A stretch of 55,435 nt of DNA from an uncultured Acidobacteriota bacterium (GCA_902826515.1 CADEFD010000011.1:1-55435); one strand, 5' to 3'. Positions 1-8,312 are shown, counted from the first letter of the stretch. Translations and numbers: made by a program. The notes: generated by a model from the sequence alone, not told the origin.

Positions 1-359
1 TCGACGAGCTCATCGTGTTCGACGCGCTGACCGACGACGACCTGCGGCGCATCCTGGTGCTGCTCGTGGCCCAGGTGAACACCAACCTGGCCGACCGCCG
101 GATGCAGGTGCGACTCACGCCCGAGGCCCTCGACTGGATGATCGATGTCACCTGCAAGGACCGCTCGTACGGCGCCCGGCCGCTGCGCCGCGCCATCCAG
201 CGGTATGTCGAAGACCCGCTGGCCGAAGAACTCATCCGCGGCCGGGTACGGGACGGCGAAATCGAGGTCTACGTGGACGGCGGGGTGCTGGCCTACCGCA
301 CGGTGTCCGAATCGGTCGAACCGGTCGGAGCCGGCCAGCCGCTTTCCAGCGACGTCTGA
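1..359 (+). CDS. clpC: ATP-dependent Clp protease ATPase subunit ClpC, C-terminal fragment
   Basis: This is the last ~118 codons of a Hsp100/Clp AAA+ unfoldase that feeds substrates to ClpP; the reading frame is open at the left edge (first full codon at base 3). The fragment begins in the D2 ATPase module with DELIVFDALT, continues into the C-terminal D2-small domain, and carries the family signature SYGARPLRRAIQRYVEDPLA followed by a short tail. 'ArPLrR' is the sensor-2 arginine region of ClpA/B/C proteins. The 'IQRYVEDPLAEELIRG' wording fits ClpC better than ClpB, whose equivalent usually reads 'IQqeienPLA'. It stops 134 bases before bamA. The N-domain, D1 and Walker motifs lie outside the window, so ClpB cannot be fully excluded. 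Confidence 0.85.
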   Translation, partial: DELIVFDALTDDDLRRILVLLVAQVNTNLADRRMQVRLTPEALDWMIDVTCKDRSYGARPLRRAIQRYVEDPLAEELIRGRVRDGEIEVYVDGGVLAYRTVSESVEPVGAGQPLSSDV

Positions 360-445
360 ATCCGGTAGGATCGACAGATTCGGCGTCCGGCGACCAGCCG
401 GCGTGCCCCGAACCCACCCCAACGCGCCGACGCCGCGCGTCGGGG

Positions 446-469
446 GCCCCGGGGAGGCGCCCCGGGGGC
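446..469 (+). other. GC-only hairpin in the bamA leader
   Basis: GCCCCGGGG at 446-454 can pair with CCCCGGGGGC at 460-469 around an AGGCG loop (one bulged G), giving a very stable stem ending 24 bases before the bamA start. There is no T tract, so a clpC terminator is unlikely from this alone. It may be a leader structure limiting bamA translation. A TAGGAT hexamer at 366-371 could be the -10 of a bamA promoter. Function is inferred only. Confidence 0.35.
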
Positions 470-493
470 GCCCGGTCGACCGGTGTGAACACG

Positions 494-3163
494 ATGCGTA
501 GGCTGTTAACTCTTCTCGGAATTTGCGTCGTGGTGTCGGCGGGCGTCGCCGAGGCCCGTCAGGCGGCTCCGGCCGCGCCGGCCGCCCAGCCGGCGGTGCG
601 GATGCCGGCCGCCGGCTCCGGCCCGGTCATCCGCTTCATCGAGCTCAAGTTCCATCCGGTCAACGAGTCGCTCATCGACCCGCAGACCTATCTGTATTAC
701 ATCCAGACGCCGCCGCCGCGCGCGTCCGACGGTTTTTGGCCGGCCTACGACGAGCAGGCCGAAGCGAAGCTCCGGGACGACTTCCGCCGCCTCTGGGGCA
801 CGAGCTTCCTCGACAACCTCTGGATCGAGGTGCTCGACGAACCCTACGACAACGGCGTCATCGGCAAGCGGGTCATCTTCAACATGGAAGAGCGGCCGCG
901 CGTGAAGATCGTCGACTACACGGGGTCGAGCAAGGTCGAGCGCACCAAGATCGACGAGAAGATGAAGGAGCTGGGCGTGGCCCTGCGCCTCGATTCCTTC
1001 CTGGATGAAGGCGCCATGCGGCGCGTGAAGAGCATCATCCAGGACTTCATGAGCGAAAAGGGCTACCAGTTCGCCGAGATCACCTCGAAGGTCGAGGCCC
1101 TGCCCGGCGGCCCCAAGCTCGTGAAGGTCGTCTTCGACGTGCAGGAAGGGCCGAAGGTCCGCATCCGCGAAGTCGACTTCGACGGCAACGAGGCCCTGAG
1201 CGACCGCACGCTCCGCCGCAAGATGAAGGAGACGAAGCAGCACGGCGCGTTCTCCTGGCTGACCGGCGGCGGCACCTTCAAGGAAGCCAAGTTCGAAGAA
1301 GACGCCGACCTGGTGGTGGCCCACTACCGCAACAAGGGCTACATCGAGGCCCGCGTCGGCACGCCGGAGCTGAAGACGCTGCAGGACAGCCCCGACGGCA
1401 AGACCCGCTGGATCCAGGTGCGCGTGCCGCTCACCGAAGGCCCGCGGTACAAGGTGGGTGAGTTCACCTTCGCTGGTAACACGGTGGTGAAGTCGGAAGG
1501 GCTGCGGCCCCTCTTCAAGATCCAGCCCGGCGAGTTCTACAGCGAGAAACGCATCCGCGACGGCCTGCGCAAAGCGCAGGAAGTCTACGGCGGCGGCGGC
1601 TATTTCGAGTTCACGGGGTATCCCGACCTGAAGCCGAAGGCGGCGGCCACCGGCCCGCTCGACGGCCCGGCCGAACCGACCGTGGACGTCACGATGCAGA
1701 TGCAGGAAGGCGAGCAGTACTTCGTCAACCGCATCACGTTCACCGGCAACACCACCACCCGTGACACGGTCGTGCGCCGCGAGATGCGCCTCATCGAAGG
1801 CGGCGTCTTCAACACCGAAGCGCTGAAGTATTCGGTGCGGCGCCTGAACCAGGTGGGCTACTTCAAGAACCTGGAAGAAGGCGGCCAGGGCATCGACGTC
1901 AAGAAGACGCCGAACGCCAAGAACAAGGTCGACGTCACGCTCAAGCTCGAAGAGCAGAACCGCAACCAGCTCACGTTCGGCGCCGGTGTCTCGCAGTTCG
2001 AAGGGTTCTTCGGCCAGCTCTCGTTCCAGACGGCCAACTTCCTCGGCCGCGGCGAAAGCCTTACGGTGTCGCTGCAGGGCGGCTCGCGCGCCCAGAACTA
2101 CCAGGTGGCGTTCACGGAGCCGTTCCTGTTCGACCGGAACATCACCGGCGGCGTGGATGTCTACAAGCGCTCGCTCAACTACATCGGGCAGTTCACCCAG
2201 GCCTCGACCGGCGGCAACGTCACGATGGGCTTCCCGGTGGCCGACTTCTCGCGCGTGTTCGTGAACTACAGCTTCGAGCAGGTCAAGGTGCTCGACCTGA
2301 ATACGGCTTACACGAACCCGGCCCTGCTGGCGCAGAACCCGTTTTTGGCAGACTCACTGCTCATCGGCCAGGGCGGCACACGCACGATCAGCAAGATCGT
2401 GCCGAGCTTCTCGTTCAACACCGTCGACAATCCCATCTTCCCGAGCACCGGCCGCCGCCTCACGGCGTCGCTCGAATACGCGGGGCCGGGCGGCGACACG
2501 TTCTTCGTCAAGCCCACGATCGAAGGCGTCGGGTTCTGGCGCCTGACGCCGCGCATGTCGGTCGGCTCACGCGCGCAGATCCAGTACATCCGGCCCTACG
2601 GCGATACCGTGCGAAACTGCCCTCAGTCGACGACCCGGAAGGGCGACTGTCTGCCGATCTTCGAGAAGCTGATTCAGGGCGGCGAATACAGCATCCGCGG
2701 CTACGACATCCGCAGCGTCGGCCCGCGCGACATCAACTCCGGCATCGTGCTCGGCGGCAACAAGAGCGTGCTGTTCAACGCGGAGTATCTGATCCAGATC
2801 GCCGGGCCGGTGCGGCTCGTGCTCTTCTACGACGCCGGTCAGGTGCGCGACATCGGCGAGAGCTTCGGCATGAAGGAAGACATCCTGGAAGTGGTACCGC
2901 CGCCGCAGCCGCTGCTGGTCGATCCGCTGGCGTTCACCGGCTTCATCGACCCGAACGCGCCGGCGGCCACGACGCGCGCCATCGGGCGACAGAGCGCGTT
3001 CAAGACCTCGACGGGCGCCGAGATCCGGTTCTTCATGCCGGTGCTGAACGTGCCGTTCCGGCTGATCTTCGCTTACAACCCGCAGCGGGGCGGCGTGCTC
3101 AGGAACAACCTCACGCCCGCGCAGAAGTTCCAGTTCCGGTTCGCGGTCGGCTCGACGTTCTGA
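494..3163 (+). CDS. bamA: Outer membrane protein assembly factor BamA
   Basis: BamA is the Omp85-family core of the BAM complex that folds beta-barrel proteins into the outer membrane. The product has a signal peptide starting MRRLLTLLGICVVV, then a proline/alanine linker, then a POTRA region of roughly 400 residues. Repeats of the POTRA type are recognisable (for example VREVDF-like 'IREVDFDGNEALS', 'VGEFTFAGNTVV', 'VNRITFTGNTTT'). A C-terminal bacterial surface antigen barrel starts near 'LTFGAGVSQFEG'. The loop-6 motif is present as SIRGYD (VRGF type), and the chain ends in phenylalanine like a BAM beta-signal. ATG at 494 was chosen because it opens directly on the signal peptide; an in-frame GTG at 485 adds three residues. 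Neither has a good Shine-Dalgarno. skp follows after an opposing lipoprotein gene, a classic bamA-skp neighbourhood. Confidence 0.95.
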   Translation: MRRLLTLLGICVVVSAGVAEARQAAPAAPAAQPAVRMPAAGSGPVIRFIELKFHPVNESLIDPQTYLYYIQTPPPRASDGFWPAYDEQAEAKLRDDFRRLWGTSFLDNLWIEVLDEPYDNGVIGKRVIFNMEERPRVKIVDYTGSSKVERTKIDEKMKELGVALRLDSFLDEGAMRRVKSIIQDFMSEKGYQFAEITSKVEALPGGPKLVKVVFDVQEGPKVRIREVDFDGNEALSDRTLRRKMKETKQHGAFSWLTGGGTFKEAKFEEDADLVVAHYRNKGYIEARVGTPELKTLQDSPDGKTRWIQVRVPLTEGPRYKVGEFTFAGNTVVKSEGLRPLFKIQPGEFYSEKRIRDGLRKAQEVYGGGGYFEFTGYPDLKPKAAATGPLDGPAEPTVDVTMQMQEGEQYFVNRITFTGNTTTRDTVVRREMRLIEGGVFNTEALKYSVRRLNQVGYFKNLEEGGQGIDVKKTPNAKNKVDVTLKLEEQNRNQLTFGAGVSQFEGFFGQLSFQTANFLGRGESLTVSLQGGSRAQNYQVAFTEPFLFDRNITGGVDVYKRSLNYIGQFTQASTGGNVTMGFPVADFSRVFVNYSFEQVKVLDLNTAYTNPALLAQNPFLADSLLIGQGGTRTISKIVPSFSFNTVDNPIFPSTGRRLTASLEYAGPGGDTFFVKPTIEGVGFWRLTPRMSVGSRAQIQYIRPYGDTVRNCPQSTTRKGDCLPIFEKLIQGGEYSIRGYDIRSVGPRDINSGIVLGGNKSVLFNAEYLIQIAGPVRLVLFYDAGQVRDIGESFGMKEDILEVVPPPQPLLVDPLAFTGFIDPNAPAATTRAIGRQSAFKTSTGAEIRFFMPVLNVPFRLIFAYNPQRGGVLRNNLTPAQKFQFRFAVGSTF

Positions 3164-3192
3164 GGCCCGACCGCAACACCCGGCCGCGCGTC

Positions 3193-3612
3193 TCAGGGAT
3201 GGGTGACTTCGATCTCGTAGTCCTGGGGCTCTACCAGCGTGCCCACGTCGTAGATGCGCACGCAGAGCGTGCCGGCGGACGTGGCGCGGCCGAGCAGCGA
3301 CGCCAGCACGGTCGCGCGGTCGTTCGAGAGGACCGACTGGCACGCCGTGCCGTTGTAGGTGCCGAGGCTGAAGCCCACCACGGTCGTGTCGTCGGGCGTC
3401 ACGGTCTTGAGCACCGCCGTGACGTCTCCGCCGGACGAGAAGTTGATGGGAAAGGAATGCGACGTCGCGCCGTTGCGCGTCAGCGTCCCTGTGAACGTCT
3501 CAGTGACGATCACGGGTTCGGGCGTGGGCCCGATGATGTTCTGGATGTCGCCACCGCAACCGGCGGTAACGAGTGGAAGCAGTAGCGTGCAGGCGAGCGT
3601 GACTCGGCGCAT
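3193..3612 (-). CDS. Small secreted lipoprotein with a PPC-like beta domain
   Basis: A 139-residue protein inserted on the opposite strand between bamA and skp. It opens MRRVTLACTLLLPLVTAGCG, a type II signal peptide with lipobox VTAGC, so it should be lipidated at Cys. The mature part ('TFTGTLTRNGATSHSF...', '...TLCVRIYDVGTL...YEIEV') has the beta-strand pattern of bacterial pre-peptidase C-terminal (PPC) type domains seen in secreted proteins; this match is by eye. ATG 3612 is preferred over an upstream in-frame start at 3711 because it begins exactly at the signal peptide and has GAGGA seven bases upstream. Its predicted promoter (-10 TAAGAT, reverse of 3642-3647) lies back to back with that of skp. 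Function unknown. Confidence 0.75.
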   Translation of the reverse strand: MRRVTLACTLLLPLVTAGCGGDIQNIIGPTPEPVIVTETFTGTLTRNGATSHSFPINFSSGGDVTAVLKTVTPDDTTVVGFSLGTYNGTACQSVLSNDRATVLASLLGRATSAGTLCVRIYDVGTLVEPQDYEIEVTHP

Positions 3613-3641
3613 TTCAGTCCTCAAGACAGGGCGACCCGCCG

Positions 3642-3673
3642 ATCTTACCCGGCGCGGCATAGTAGAGTAAAAT
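3642..3673. promoter_or_regulatory. Divergent promoter pair for the lipoprotein gene and skp
   Basis: On the minus strand a TAAGAT -10 (3642-3647) sits behind a TTTACT -35-like hexamer (3666-3671), 18 bases apart. On the plus strand TAAAAT (3668-3673) is a plausible -10 about 37 bases before the skp start, with only a weak CTTACC -35. The two signals overlap, so the transcripts probably compete for polymerase. Read from hexamers alone. Confidence 0.45.
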
Positions 3674-3710
3674 GCGAAGGTTGTCGGTATTGCCGAAAAG
3701 GATGTCAGCA

Positions 3711-4352
3711 ATGAGACGTATGGTTGTGGCCCTTGGCCTCGTGATCGTGACCGGAACCGCTTCGTTCGCCCAGGCCCCGGCGCCGGCGACGGCGAAGCCC
3801 GCGGCCCCCGCCGCTCAGGCCCCGGCCCCGCCTCCCGCGCCCGCCGCGCCGGTCCTGCCGTTCCCCGAGGGCGCCAAGATCGCCTTCGTGGTGCTGCAGC
3901 GTGTCGTCGCCGAATCGGCTGAAGGCAAGCAGGCCAGCGCCCGCGTGCAGGCGCTCCAGCAGAAGAAGGTCGCCGAGCTCAACGAGCGGCAGAAGGCCGC
4001 CCAGGGCCTGCAGGAGAAGCTCGACAAGAGCGGCGCCGTGATGAGTGAAGCGGCCCGCGCCGACCTCACCAAGCAGGTCGAACGCGCCAATGTCGATATT
4101 CAGCGCGCCACGCAGGACGCCCAGGCCGAAGTGCAGGAACTCCAGCAGCAGCTGCAGGAGGAATTCCAGCGCCGCATCGCGCCGATCATCGAGGCGGTGG
4201 GCAAGGAGAAGGGCCTGCACTACATCTTCAACGGTCCGGATTCCGGCCTCGTGTGGGCCGACGCGTCGCTCGACATCACGAACGACGTGGTGAAGAAGTT
4301 CGACATGGCGAAGCCGGCCGCTCCGGCCGCCGCCAAGCCGCAGGGGCAGTAG
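3711..4352 (+). CDS. skp: OmpH/Skp family periplasmic chaperone
   Basis: Skp-type chaperones hold unfolded outer-membrane proteins in the periplasm and deliver them to BamA. The 213-residue product has a signal peptide (MRRMVVALGLVIVTGTASFAQ), a Pro/Ala-rich linker of about 35 residues, the conserved 'IAFVVLQRVVAES' strand that opens OmpH domains, and then a long Gln/Glu/Ala-rich coiled coil (about 100 residues, 'EVQELQQQLQEEFQRR') forming the tentacle. The end 'LHYIFNGPDSGLVWADASLDIT' matches the OmpH C-terminal strand region. ATG 3711 was chosen over 3672 and 3702 because AAAAGG lies nine bases upstream and it starts on the signal peptide. The long Pro/Ala linker before the OmpH domain is unusual. 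lpxD, which often follows skp, is absent here. Confidence 0.9.
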   Translation: MRRMVVALGLVIVTGTASFAQAPAPATAKPAAPAAQAPAPPPAPAAPVLPFPEGAKIAFVVLQRVVAESAEGKQASARVQALQQKKVAELNERQKAAQGLQEKLDKSGAVMSEAARADLTKQVERANVDIQRATQDAQAEVQELQQQLQEEFQRRIAPIIEAVGKEKGLHYIFNGPDSGLVWADASLDITNDVVKKFDMAKPAAPAAAKPQGQ

Positions 4353-4367
4353 GCCCCGGCTCTCCCA

Positions 4368-4396
4368 GGCGCAGCCCTTCGGGGCTGTGCCGCTTT
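4368..4396 (+). terminator. UUCG-capped hairpin after skp
   Basis: A ten-pair stem (4368-4377 with 4382-4391, one G-T wobble) is closed by a TTCG tetraloop and followed by GCTTTC. It lies 16 bases past the skp stop and 21 bases before the fabZ-lpxA start. The short T run makes it a weak or partial intrinsic terminator, or an mRNA-stabilising structure between the two genes. Confidence 0.55.
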
Positions 4397-4411
4397 CGTC
4401 CCCCGCACCCC

Positions 4412-5653
4412 GTGCACATTCCTTCCCTCCTCGAGCGCCAGTCGCAGCGGTGCCCCGTGTCGCTCGTCGACGTGGCGTCCCTCGTGGACGGCGGCGGCCG
4501 CCTCACCGGCGCCAAGGCCGTCAGCGCCAGCGAAGCCTATTTCCAGGGTCACTTCCCCGGCGCCCCGCTCATGCCGGGCGTGCTGATGCTCGAGGCGCTC
4601 ACGCAGGCCTCGACGCTCATGCTGCTCGGCGACGCCGGCGCCTCCGAAGCCGCCACGGTGCGGCTGCGCGGCGTGGACGACGCCAAGTTCCGGCGTCACG
4701 TCGTGCCGGGCGACCGCCTCGAGGTGGACGTGCGGCTGGTGCGCCGCCGCGGCCCGATCGCCCGGGTGCAGGCCACGGCCCACGTCGATGGCGCCGTCGT
4801 CATCGAAGCGCAGCTCGTGCTGGCGATCACCGAGGCCGCGCCGCGGATCCACGCGACCGCGATCGTGCACCCGACGGCGGTCATCGGCGACGGCTCGGTC
4901 ATCGGGCCCGGCGCCGTCATCGGCCCGTACGTGGTCATCGGCCGCGACGTGCAGATTGGCGCCTCAGCCGTCGTCGAGGGCGATACCACCGTCGGCGACC
5001 ATACCCGCATCTTCCCGTTTGCCTCGATCGGGCTGCCGCCGCAGGACCTGAAGTACCGCGGCGAACGCACCCGCCTCGTCGTCGGCCATTCCAACGTGTT
5101 CCGCGAGTCGGTCACCATCCACCGCGGCACCGTGGGCGGGGGCGGGGAAACGCGGATCGGCGATCGCAATCTGTTCATGGCCTACGCGCACGTGGCGCAC
5201 GACTGCCACGTCGGCAGCGACACGATCTTCGGGCCCGGCGCGACGCTCGGCGGTCACGTCGTGGTGGAAGACTTCGCGCAGATCAGCGCCTACTCCGGCG
5301 TGCACCAGTTCTGCCGCGTCGGACGCTACGCGTTCATCGGCGGCTACTCGGTCGTGACGCTCGACGCGCTGCCGTTCGCGAAAACCGTGGGCAACCGCGC
5401 CCGCGTCTACGGCCTGAACACGATCGGCCTCGTGCGCCGCGGCTTCACGCCCGAGGTGGTCAGCAAGCTCAAGCGCGCCTACCGCTACCTGCTCACGTCG
5501 CGGCTCACGCCCTCGAAGGCGCTGCAGACGATCGACGCGGCGCCGGAGCTGGCCTGCGCCGACGTCGCCTACCTCGTGGACTTCATCCGCTCGTCCAGCC
5601 GCGGCGTCACGCTGCGCCGGCCCAACAAGCGCGCCGACGACGCCGGGGAATAG
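4412..5653 (+). CDS. Fused FabZ dehydratase - LpxA UDP-GlcNAc acyltransferase
   Basis: Two envelope enzymes in one 413-residue chain. Residues ~1-141 are a FabZ hot-dog domain (3-hydroxyacyl-ACP dehydratase), with [15 protein letters not shown] carrying the catalytic His (~47) and '[10 protein letters not shown]' the catalytic Glu (~61). Its N-terminus ([15 protein letters not shown]) replaces the usual LLPHRYPFLLVDR, so this end is divergent. Residues ~146-413 are LpxA, which adds the first 3-hydroxyacyl chain to UDP-GlcNAc (or an amino analogue). Left-handed beta-helix hexapeptides ([14 protein letters not shown]) come first, then AYAHVAHDC with the catalytic His (~263), and a C-terminal helical part. 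Both domains use 3-hydroxyacyl-ACP. GTG 4412 fits the domain start; its Shine-Dalgarno is poor. lpxI starts seven bases after the stop. Confidence 0.9.
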   Translation: MHIPSLLERQSQRCPVSLVDVASLVDGGGRLTGAKAVSASEAYFQGHFPGAPLMPGVLMLEALTQASTLMLLGDAGASEAATVRLRGVDDAKFRRHVVPGDRLEVDVRLVRRRGPIARVQATAHVDGAVVIEAQLVLAITEAAPRIHATAIVHPTAVIGDGSVIGPGAVIGPYVVIGRDVQIGASAVVEGDTTVGDHTRIFPFASIGLPPQDLKYRGERTRLVVGHSNVFRESVTIHRGTVGGGGETRIGDRNLFMAYAHVAHDCHVGSDTIFGPGATLGGHVVVEDFAQISAYSGVHQFCRVGRYAFIGGYSVVTLDALPFAKTVGNRARVYGLNTIGLVRRGFTPEVVSKLKRAYRYLLTSRLTPSKALQTIDAAPELACADVAYLVDFIRSSSRGVTLRRPNKRADDAGE

Positions 5654-5660
5654 CCGCACC

Positions 5661-6494
5661 GTGAAGCTCGGGCTGCTCGCGGGCAATGGCCGCTTCCCGT
5701 TCCTGGTGCTGGAGGCCGCGCGGAGCCTCGGCCACGACATCACGATCATCGCGGTGAAAGAAGAGGCCGACGCCGATCTCGAAGCGGCGGCCGCCTCGCC
5801 GACGCCGGTGCCGATCCACCGGGTGTCGCTCGGGCACCTCGGCACCTGCCTCCAGATCCTCCAGCAGGCCGGCGTGACCCACGCCGTCATGGCCGGGCAG
5901 GTCAAGCACACCAAGATCTTCGGCGTGATGCCGGATCTCACGTTCATGAGCCTGCTCACGAAGCTCACGTCGCGCAACACCGACGCGCTCATCGGCGCCG
6001 TCGCCGACGTGATGCGCGATCGCGGCATCGAGCTCATCGATTCCACGGCGCTGCTCACGCCGCTGCTCGCCGAGGCCGGCGTCATGTCGGCCCGTCAGCC
6101 CACCGCGGCCGAGACGGCGTCGCTCGCCTTCGGCTACCGCATGGCCGACACCATCGCGGGCCTCGACATCGGCCAGACGATCGCGGTGAAGGACAGTGCC
6201 GTCGTGGCCGTGGAAGCGATGGAAGGCACCGATGCCGTGATTGCCCGGGCCGGCGAACTGGCCGGGCCCGGCGTGGTGCTGGTGAAAGTGGCCAAGCCGC
6301 GTCAGGACATGCGGTTCGACGTGCCGATCGTCGGCGTGCCGACGGTTCAGGCGATGGCGCGGGCCGGCGCGCGCGTGTTGTCGCTCGATGCCGGCAAGGC
6401 GCTGATGTTCGACAAGGCGGCGATGATTGCCGCGGCGGATGCCGCGGGGATCTCGGTTGTGGGGCGGGCCCTGCCCGCCGGGGAGCGTACGTGA
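5661..6494 (+). CDS. lpxI: UDP-2,3-diacylglucosamine pyrophosphatase LpxI
   Basis: LpxI (DUF1009) hydrolyses UDP-2,3-diacylglucosamine to lipid X plus UMP in the lipid A pathway, replacing the unrelated LpxH of gammaproteobacteria. The 277-residue product begins [19 protein letters not shown], the Rossmann-like start of the family, and has '[12 protein letters not shown]', '[19 protein letters not shown]' and '[21 protein letters not shown]', the conserved DUF1009 C-terminal blocks with the catalytic-site acidic residues. Length is normal for LpxI. GTG 5661 begins seven bases after the fabZ-lpxA stop. The stop overlaps the next start as TGATG, showing translational coupling. lpxB, the next step, is not in the window. 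Confidence 0.93.
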   Translation: MKLGLLAGNGRFPFLVLEAARSLGHDITIIAVKEEADADLEAAAASPTPVPIHRVSLGHLGTCLQILQQAGVTHAVMAGQVKHTKIFGVMPDLTFMSLLTKLTSRNTDALIGAVADVMRDRGIELIDSTALLTPLLAEAGVMSARQPTAAETASLAFGYRMADTIAGLDIGQTIAVKDSAVVAVEAMEGTDAVIARAGELAGPGVVLVKVAKPRQDMRFDVPIVGVPTVQAMARAGARVLSLDAGKALMFDKAAMIAAADAAGISVVGRALPAGERT

Positions 6495-7435
6495 TGGCCG
6501 GAACGCGCCTGCGCGTGGCCGTGGTGGGTGTCGGGCATCTGGGACGGCATCACGCCCGGCTGCTTGCCGCGATGCCCGGCGTGGAACTGGTGGCCGTGGC
6601 CGATACCGACGCGGCGCGGGCCGCCGAGATTGCCGCCGCGCACCACACGACGGCTGTGACGGGCTGGCAGGACCTGCCGTCCGATCTCGACGCCGTCACA
6701 GTGGCCGTGCCGACCGAAGCCCACGTAAGCGTGGCGCTCGGCCTCATCGAGCGCGGGGCGCACGTGCTGGTGGAGAAGCCGCTCGCGCGATCGGTCGCGG
6801 AAGCCGACACGCTCATTGCCGCCGCGGCGGCGCGGCAGGTGCACCTTGCAGTGGGCCACACGGAACGCTTCAATCCGGCGGTCACCGCGGCGCGCGCGCA
6901 CCTCACGCAGCCGCGCTTCATCGAGGCGCATCGCCTCGGCACCTTCCCCGAACGCAGCCTCGACATCGACGTGGTGTTCGACCTGATGATTCACGATCTC
7001 GACCTGCTGCTTTCGATCGTGGGCGAGCCGGTCGTGAGCGTCGAGGCGGTGGGCGTGCCGGTGCTGACGCCGCGCATCGACATCGCCAACGTGCGCCTGC
7101 GGTTTGCGGGCGGCTGCATCGCCAACCTCACCGCCAGCCGCATCAGCCGCGACCGCGTGCGCAAGATTCGGTTCTTCCAGCCGCAGAGTTACCTGTCGAT
7201 CGACTACGCGGCGCAGGAAGTCGAATACTGGACGCTCGGGCCCGGGCCCGGCGGCACGCCGGCGATTACCGGCGGCAAGCTCGACGTGCCGCGTGACGAG
7301 CCGCTCAAGCGTGAGCTCGAAGATTTCGTGATGGCCGTGCGCGACCGGCGCGCCCCGGCAGTCACCGGCGACCAGGGCCGCGCGGCGCTCGCGCTCGCGG
7401 CCGAAATTGTGGAGCGCATGGAACATGTCCGTTGA
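6494..7435 (+). CDS. Gfo/Idh/MocA-family NAD(P)-dependent oxidoreductase (GnnA candidate)
   Basis: A 313-residue sugar-type dehydrogenase. The Rossmann motif is VVGVGHLGRHHARLLA near the N-terminus, and 'LVEKPLARSVAEAD' carries the family EKP motif whose Lys is catalytic. 'HTERFNP' and 'DVVFDLMIHDLDLLLSIVG' follow in the GFO C-terminal alpha/beta domain. It is coupled to lpxI (TGATG) and overlaps the next gene by 11 bases. Position inside a lipid A cluster suggests a UDP-sugar substrate. In Acidithiobacillus the Gfo/Idh enzyme GnnA, encoded beside lpxA, oxidises UDP-GlcNAc at C3 so the GnnB transaminase can make a 2,3-diamino sugar for lipid A. No gnnB partner is present here, so the GnnA assignment is inference. 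ATG 6494 preferred over GTG 6491. Confidence 0.8.
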   Translation: MAGTRLRVAVVGVGHLGRHHARLLAAMPGVELVAVADTDAARAAEIAAAHHTTAVTGWQDLPSDLDAVTVAVPTEAHVSVALGLIERGAHVLVEKPLARSVAEADTLIAAAAARQVHLAVGHTERFNPAVTAARAHLTQPRFIEAHRLGTFPERSLDIDVVFDLMIHDLDLLLSIVGEPVVSVEAVGVPVLTPRIDIANVRLRFAGGCIANLTASRISRDRVRKIRFFQPQSYLSIDYAAQEVEYWTLGPGPGGTPAITGGKLDVPRDEPLKRELEDFVMAVRDRRAPAVTGDQGRAALALAAEIVERMEHVR

Positions 7436-8312
7436 CGCGATTTCGTCGATTCGTCCCGCGGTGATCGAGGCCGCCCGCGCCGGCCGCCGCCTGGAGGCGG
7501 CTGATGTGCGGGAGCTGGCCGCTGTCACTGACATCCTCGCGGTGGGCGCGCTGGCCGACGACGCGCGGCGGGCGCGGCACGGCGCTGCCACCTCGTTCGT
7601 CCGCGTGCATGTGCTCGACCTGGCGCTGCTTGCGACGTGGACGGCGCCGCCGGCCGGGGCGCGTGAAGTGCGGCTCGCCGGCCAGCCGGCCTCGCCGGTC
7701 GCGGCCGTGGACGCGGTGCAGCGCGCCAAGGCGATTGCCGACGGTCTGCCGCTGCGCGGCTTCGTGCTCGCCGACGTGTTACGCCTCGGCGGTGCGCCGC
7801 TGCTCGCCGAGCTGAAATCCGCCGGCCTGGATGAGATTGCGCTCGTCGAACCCGGAGCCGACGCGGCCGCCGCCGTGCAGACGGCGCGCGATGCCGGCCT
7901 CGGCGTGCGCGTCATCGGCGCGATCGCCTGCCCGAGCGATCGGGCCGGCTGGATTCTCGAGGCGCGGGCGCTCGTCGACGCCGTGGGCGGCATCGAGGCC
8001 GTGGCGCCGCTCGCCGACGCGGCCGATCCCACGACACCCACCACCGGCTTCGACGACGTGCGCCAGGTGGCGCTCGCGCGTCTGGCCTTCGACGCGGTGC
8101 CGCGGGTGCAGGTGGACTGGCGCCGCCACGGGCCGAAGCTGGCGCAGGTGGCCCTCACCGTGGGCGCCGACGACCTCGACCTCGTGGCCGCCGACGACGA
8201 CACGTCGCGCGGCACGCGCCGGGCGCCGCTCGAAGAGATTCGCCGCAACATCACGGCCGCCGGCCTGACACCGGTGGAACGCGACGGCCGCTTCGCGTCC
8301 CTCGCGGGATGA
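7425..8312 (+). CDS. MqnE-like aminofutalosine synthase homologue lacking the radical-SAM cysteines
   Basis: A 295-residue protein that I align by eye over most of its length with MqnE, the radical-SAM enzyme that makes aminodeoxyfutalosine. 'ILAVGALADDARRARHG' matches the MqnE helix before the cluster loop. At the next position, where MqnE reads NRHxNxTNxC...C..C, this protein has SFVRVHVLDLALLATW with no cysteine. The C-terminal half keeps 'RQVALARLAFDAVPRVQVDW', 'GPKLAQVALTVGADDLDLV' and 'EIRRNITAAGLTPVERDGRF', all MqnE-like. The only cysteine is in IGAIACPSD. It therefore cannot hold the 4Fe-4S cluster or perform MqnE chemistry. It overlaps mqnA by ATGA and is flanked by intact menaquinone genes, so it is translated with them. 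It may be a scaffold, substrate-binding or regulatory paralogue. ATG 7425. Confidence 0.75.
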   Translation: MSVDAISSIRPAVIEAARAGRRLEAADVRELAAVTDILAVGALADDARRARHGAATSFVRVHVLDLALLATWTAPPAGAREVRLAGQPASPVAAVDAVQRAKAIADGLPLRGFVLADVLRLGGAPLLAELKSAGLDEIALVEPGADAAAAVQTARDAGLGVRVIGAIACPSDRAGWILEARALVDAVGGIEAVAPLADAADPTTPTTGFDDVRQVALARLAFDAVPRVQVDWRRHGPKLAQVALTVGADDLDLVAADDDTSRGTRRAPLEEIRRNITAAGLTPVERDGRFASLAG

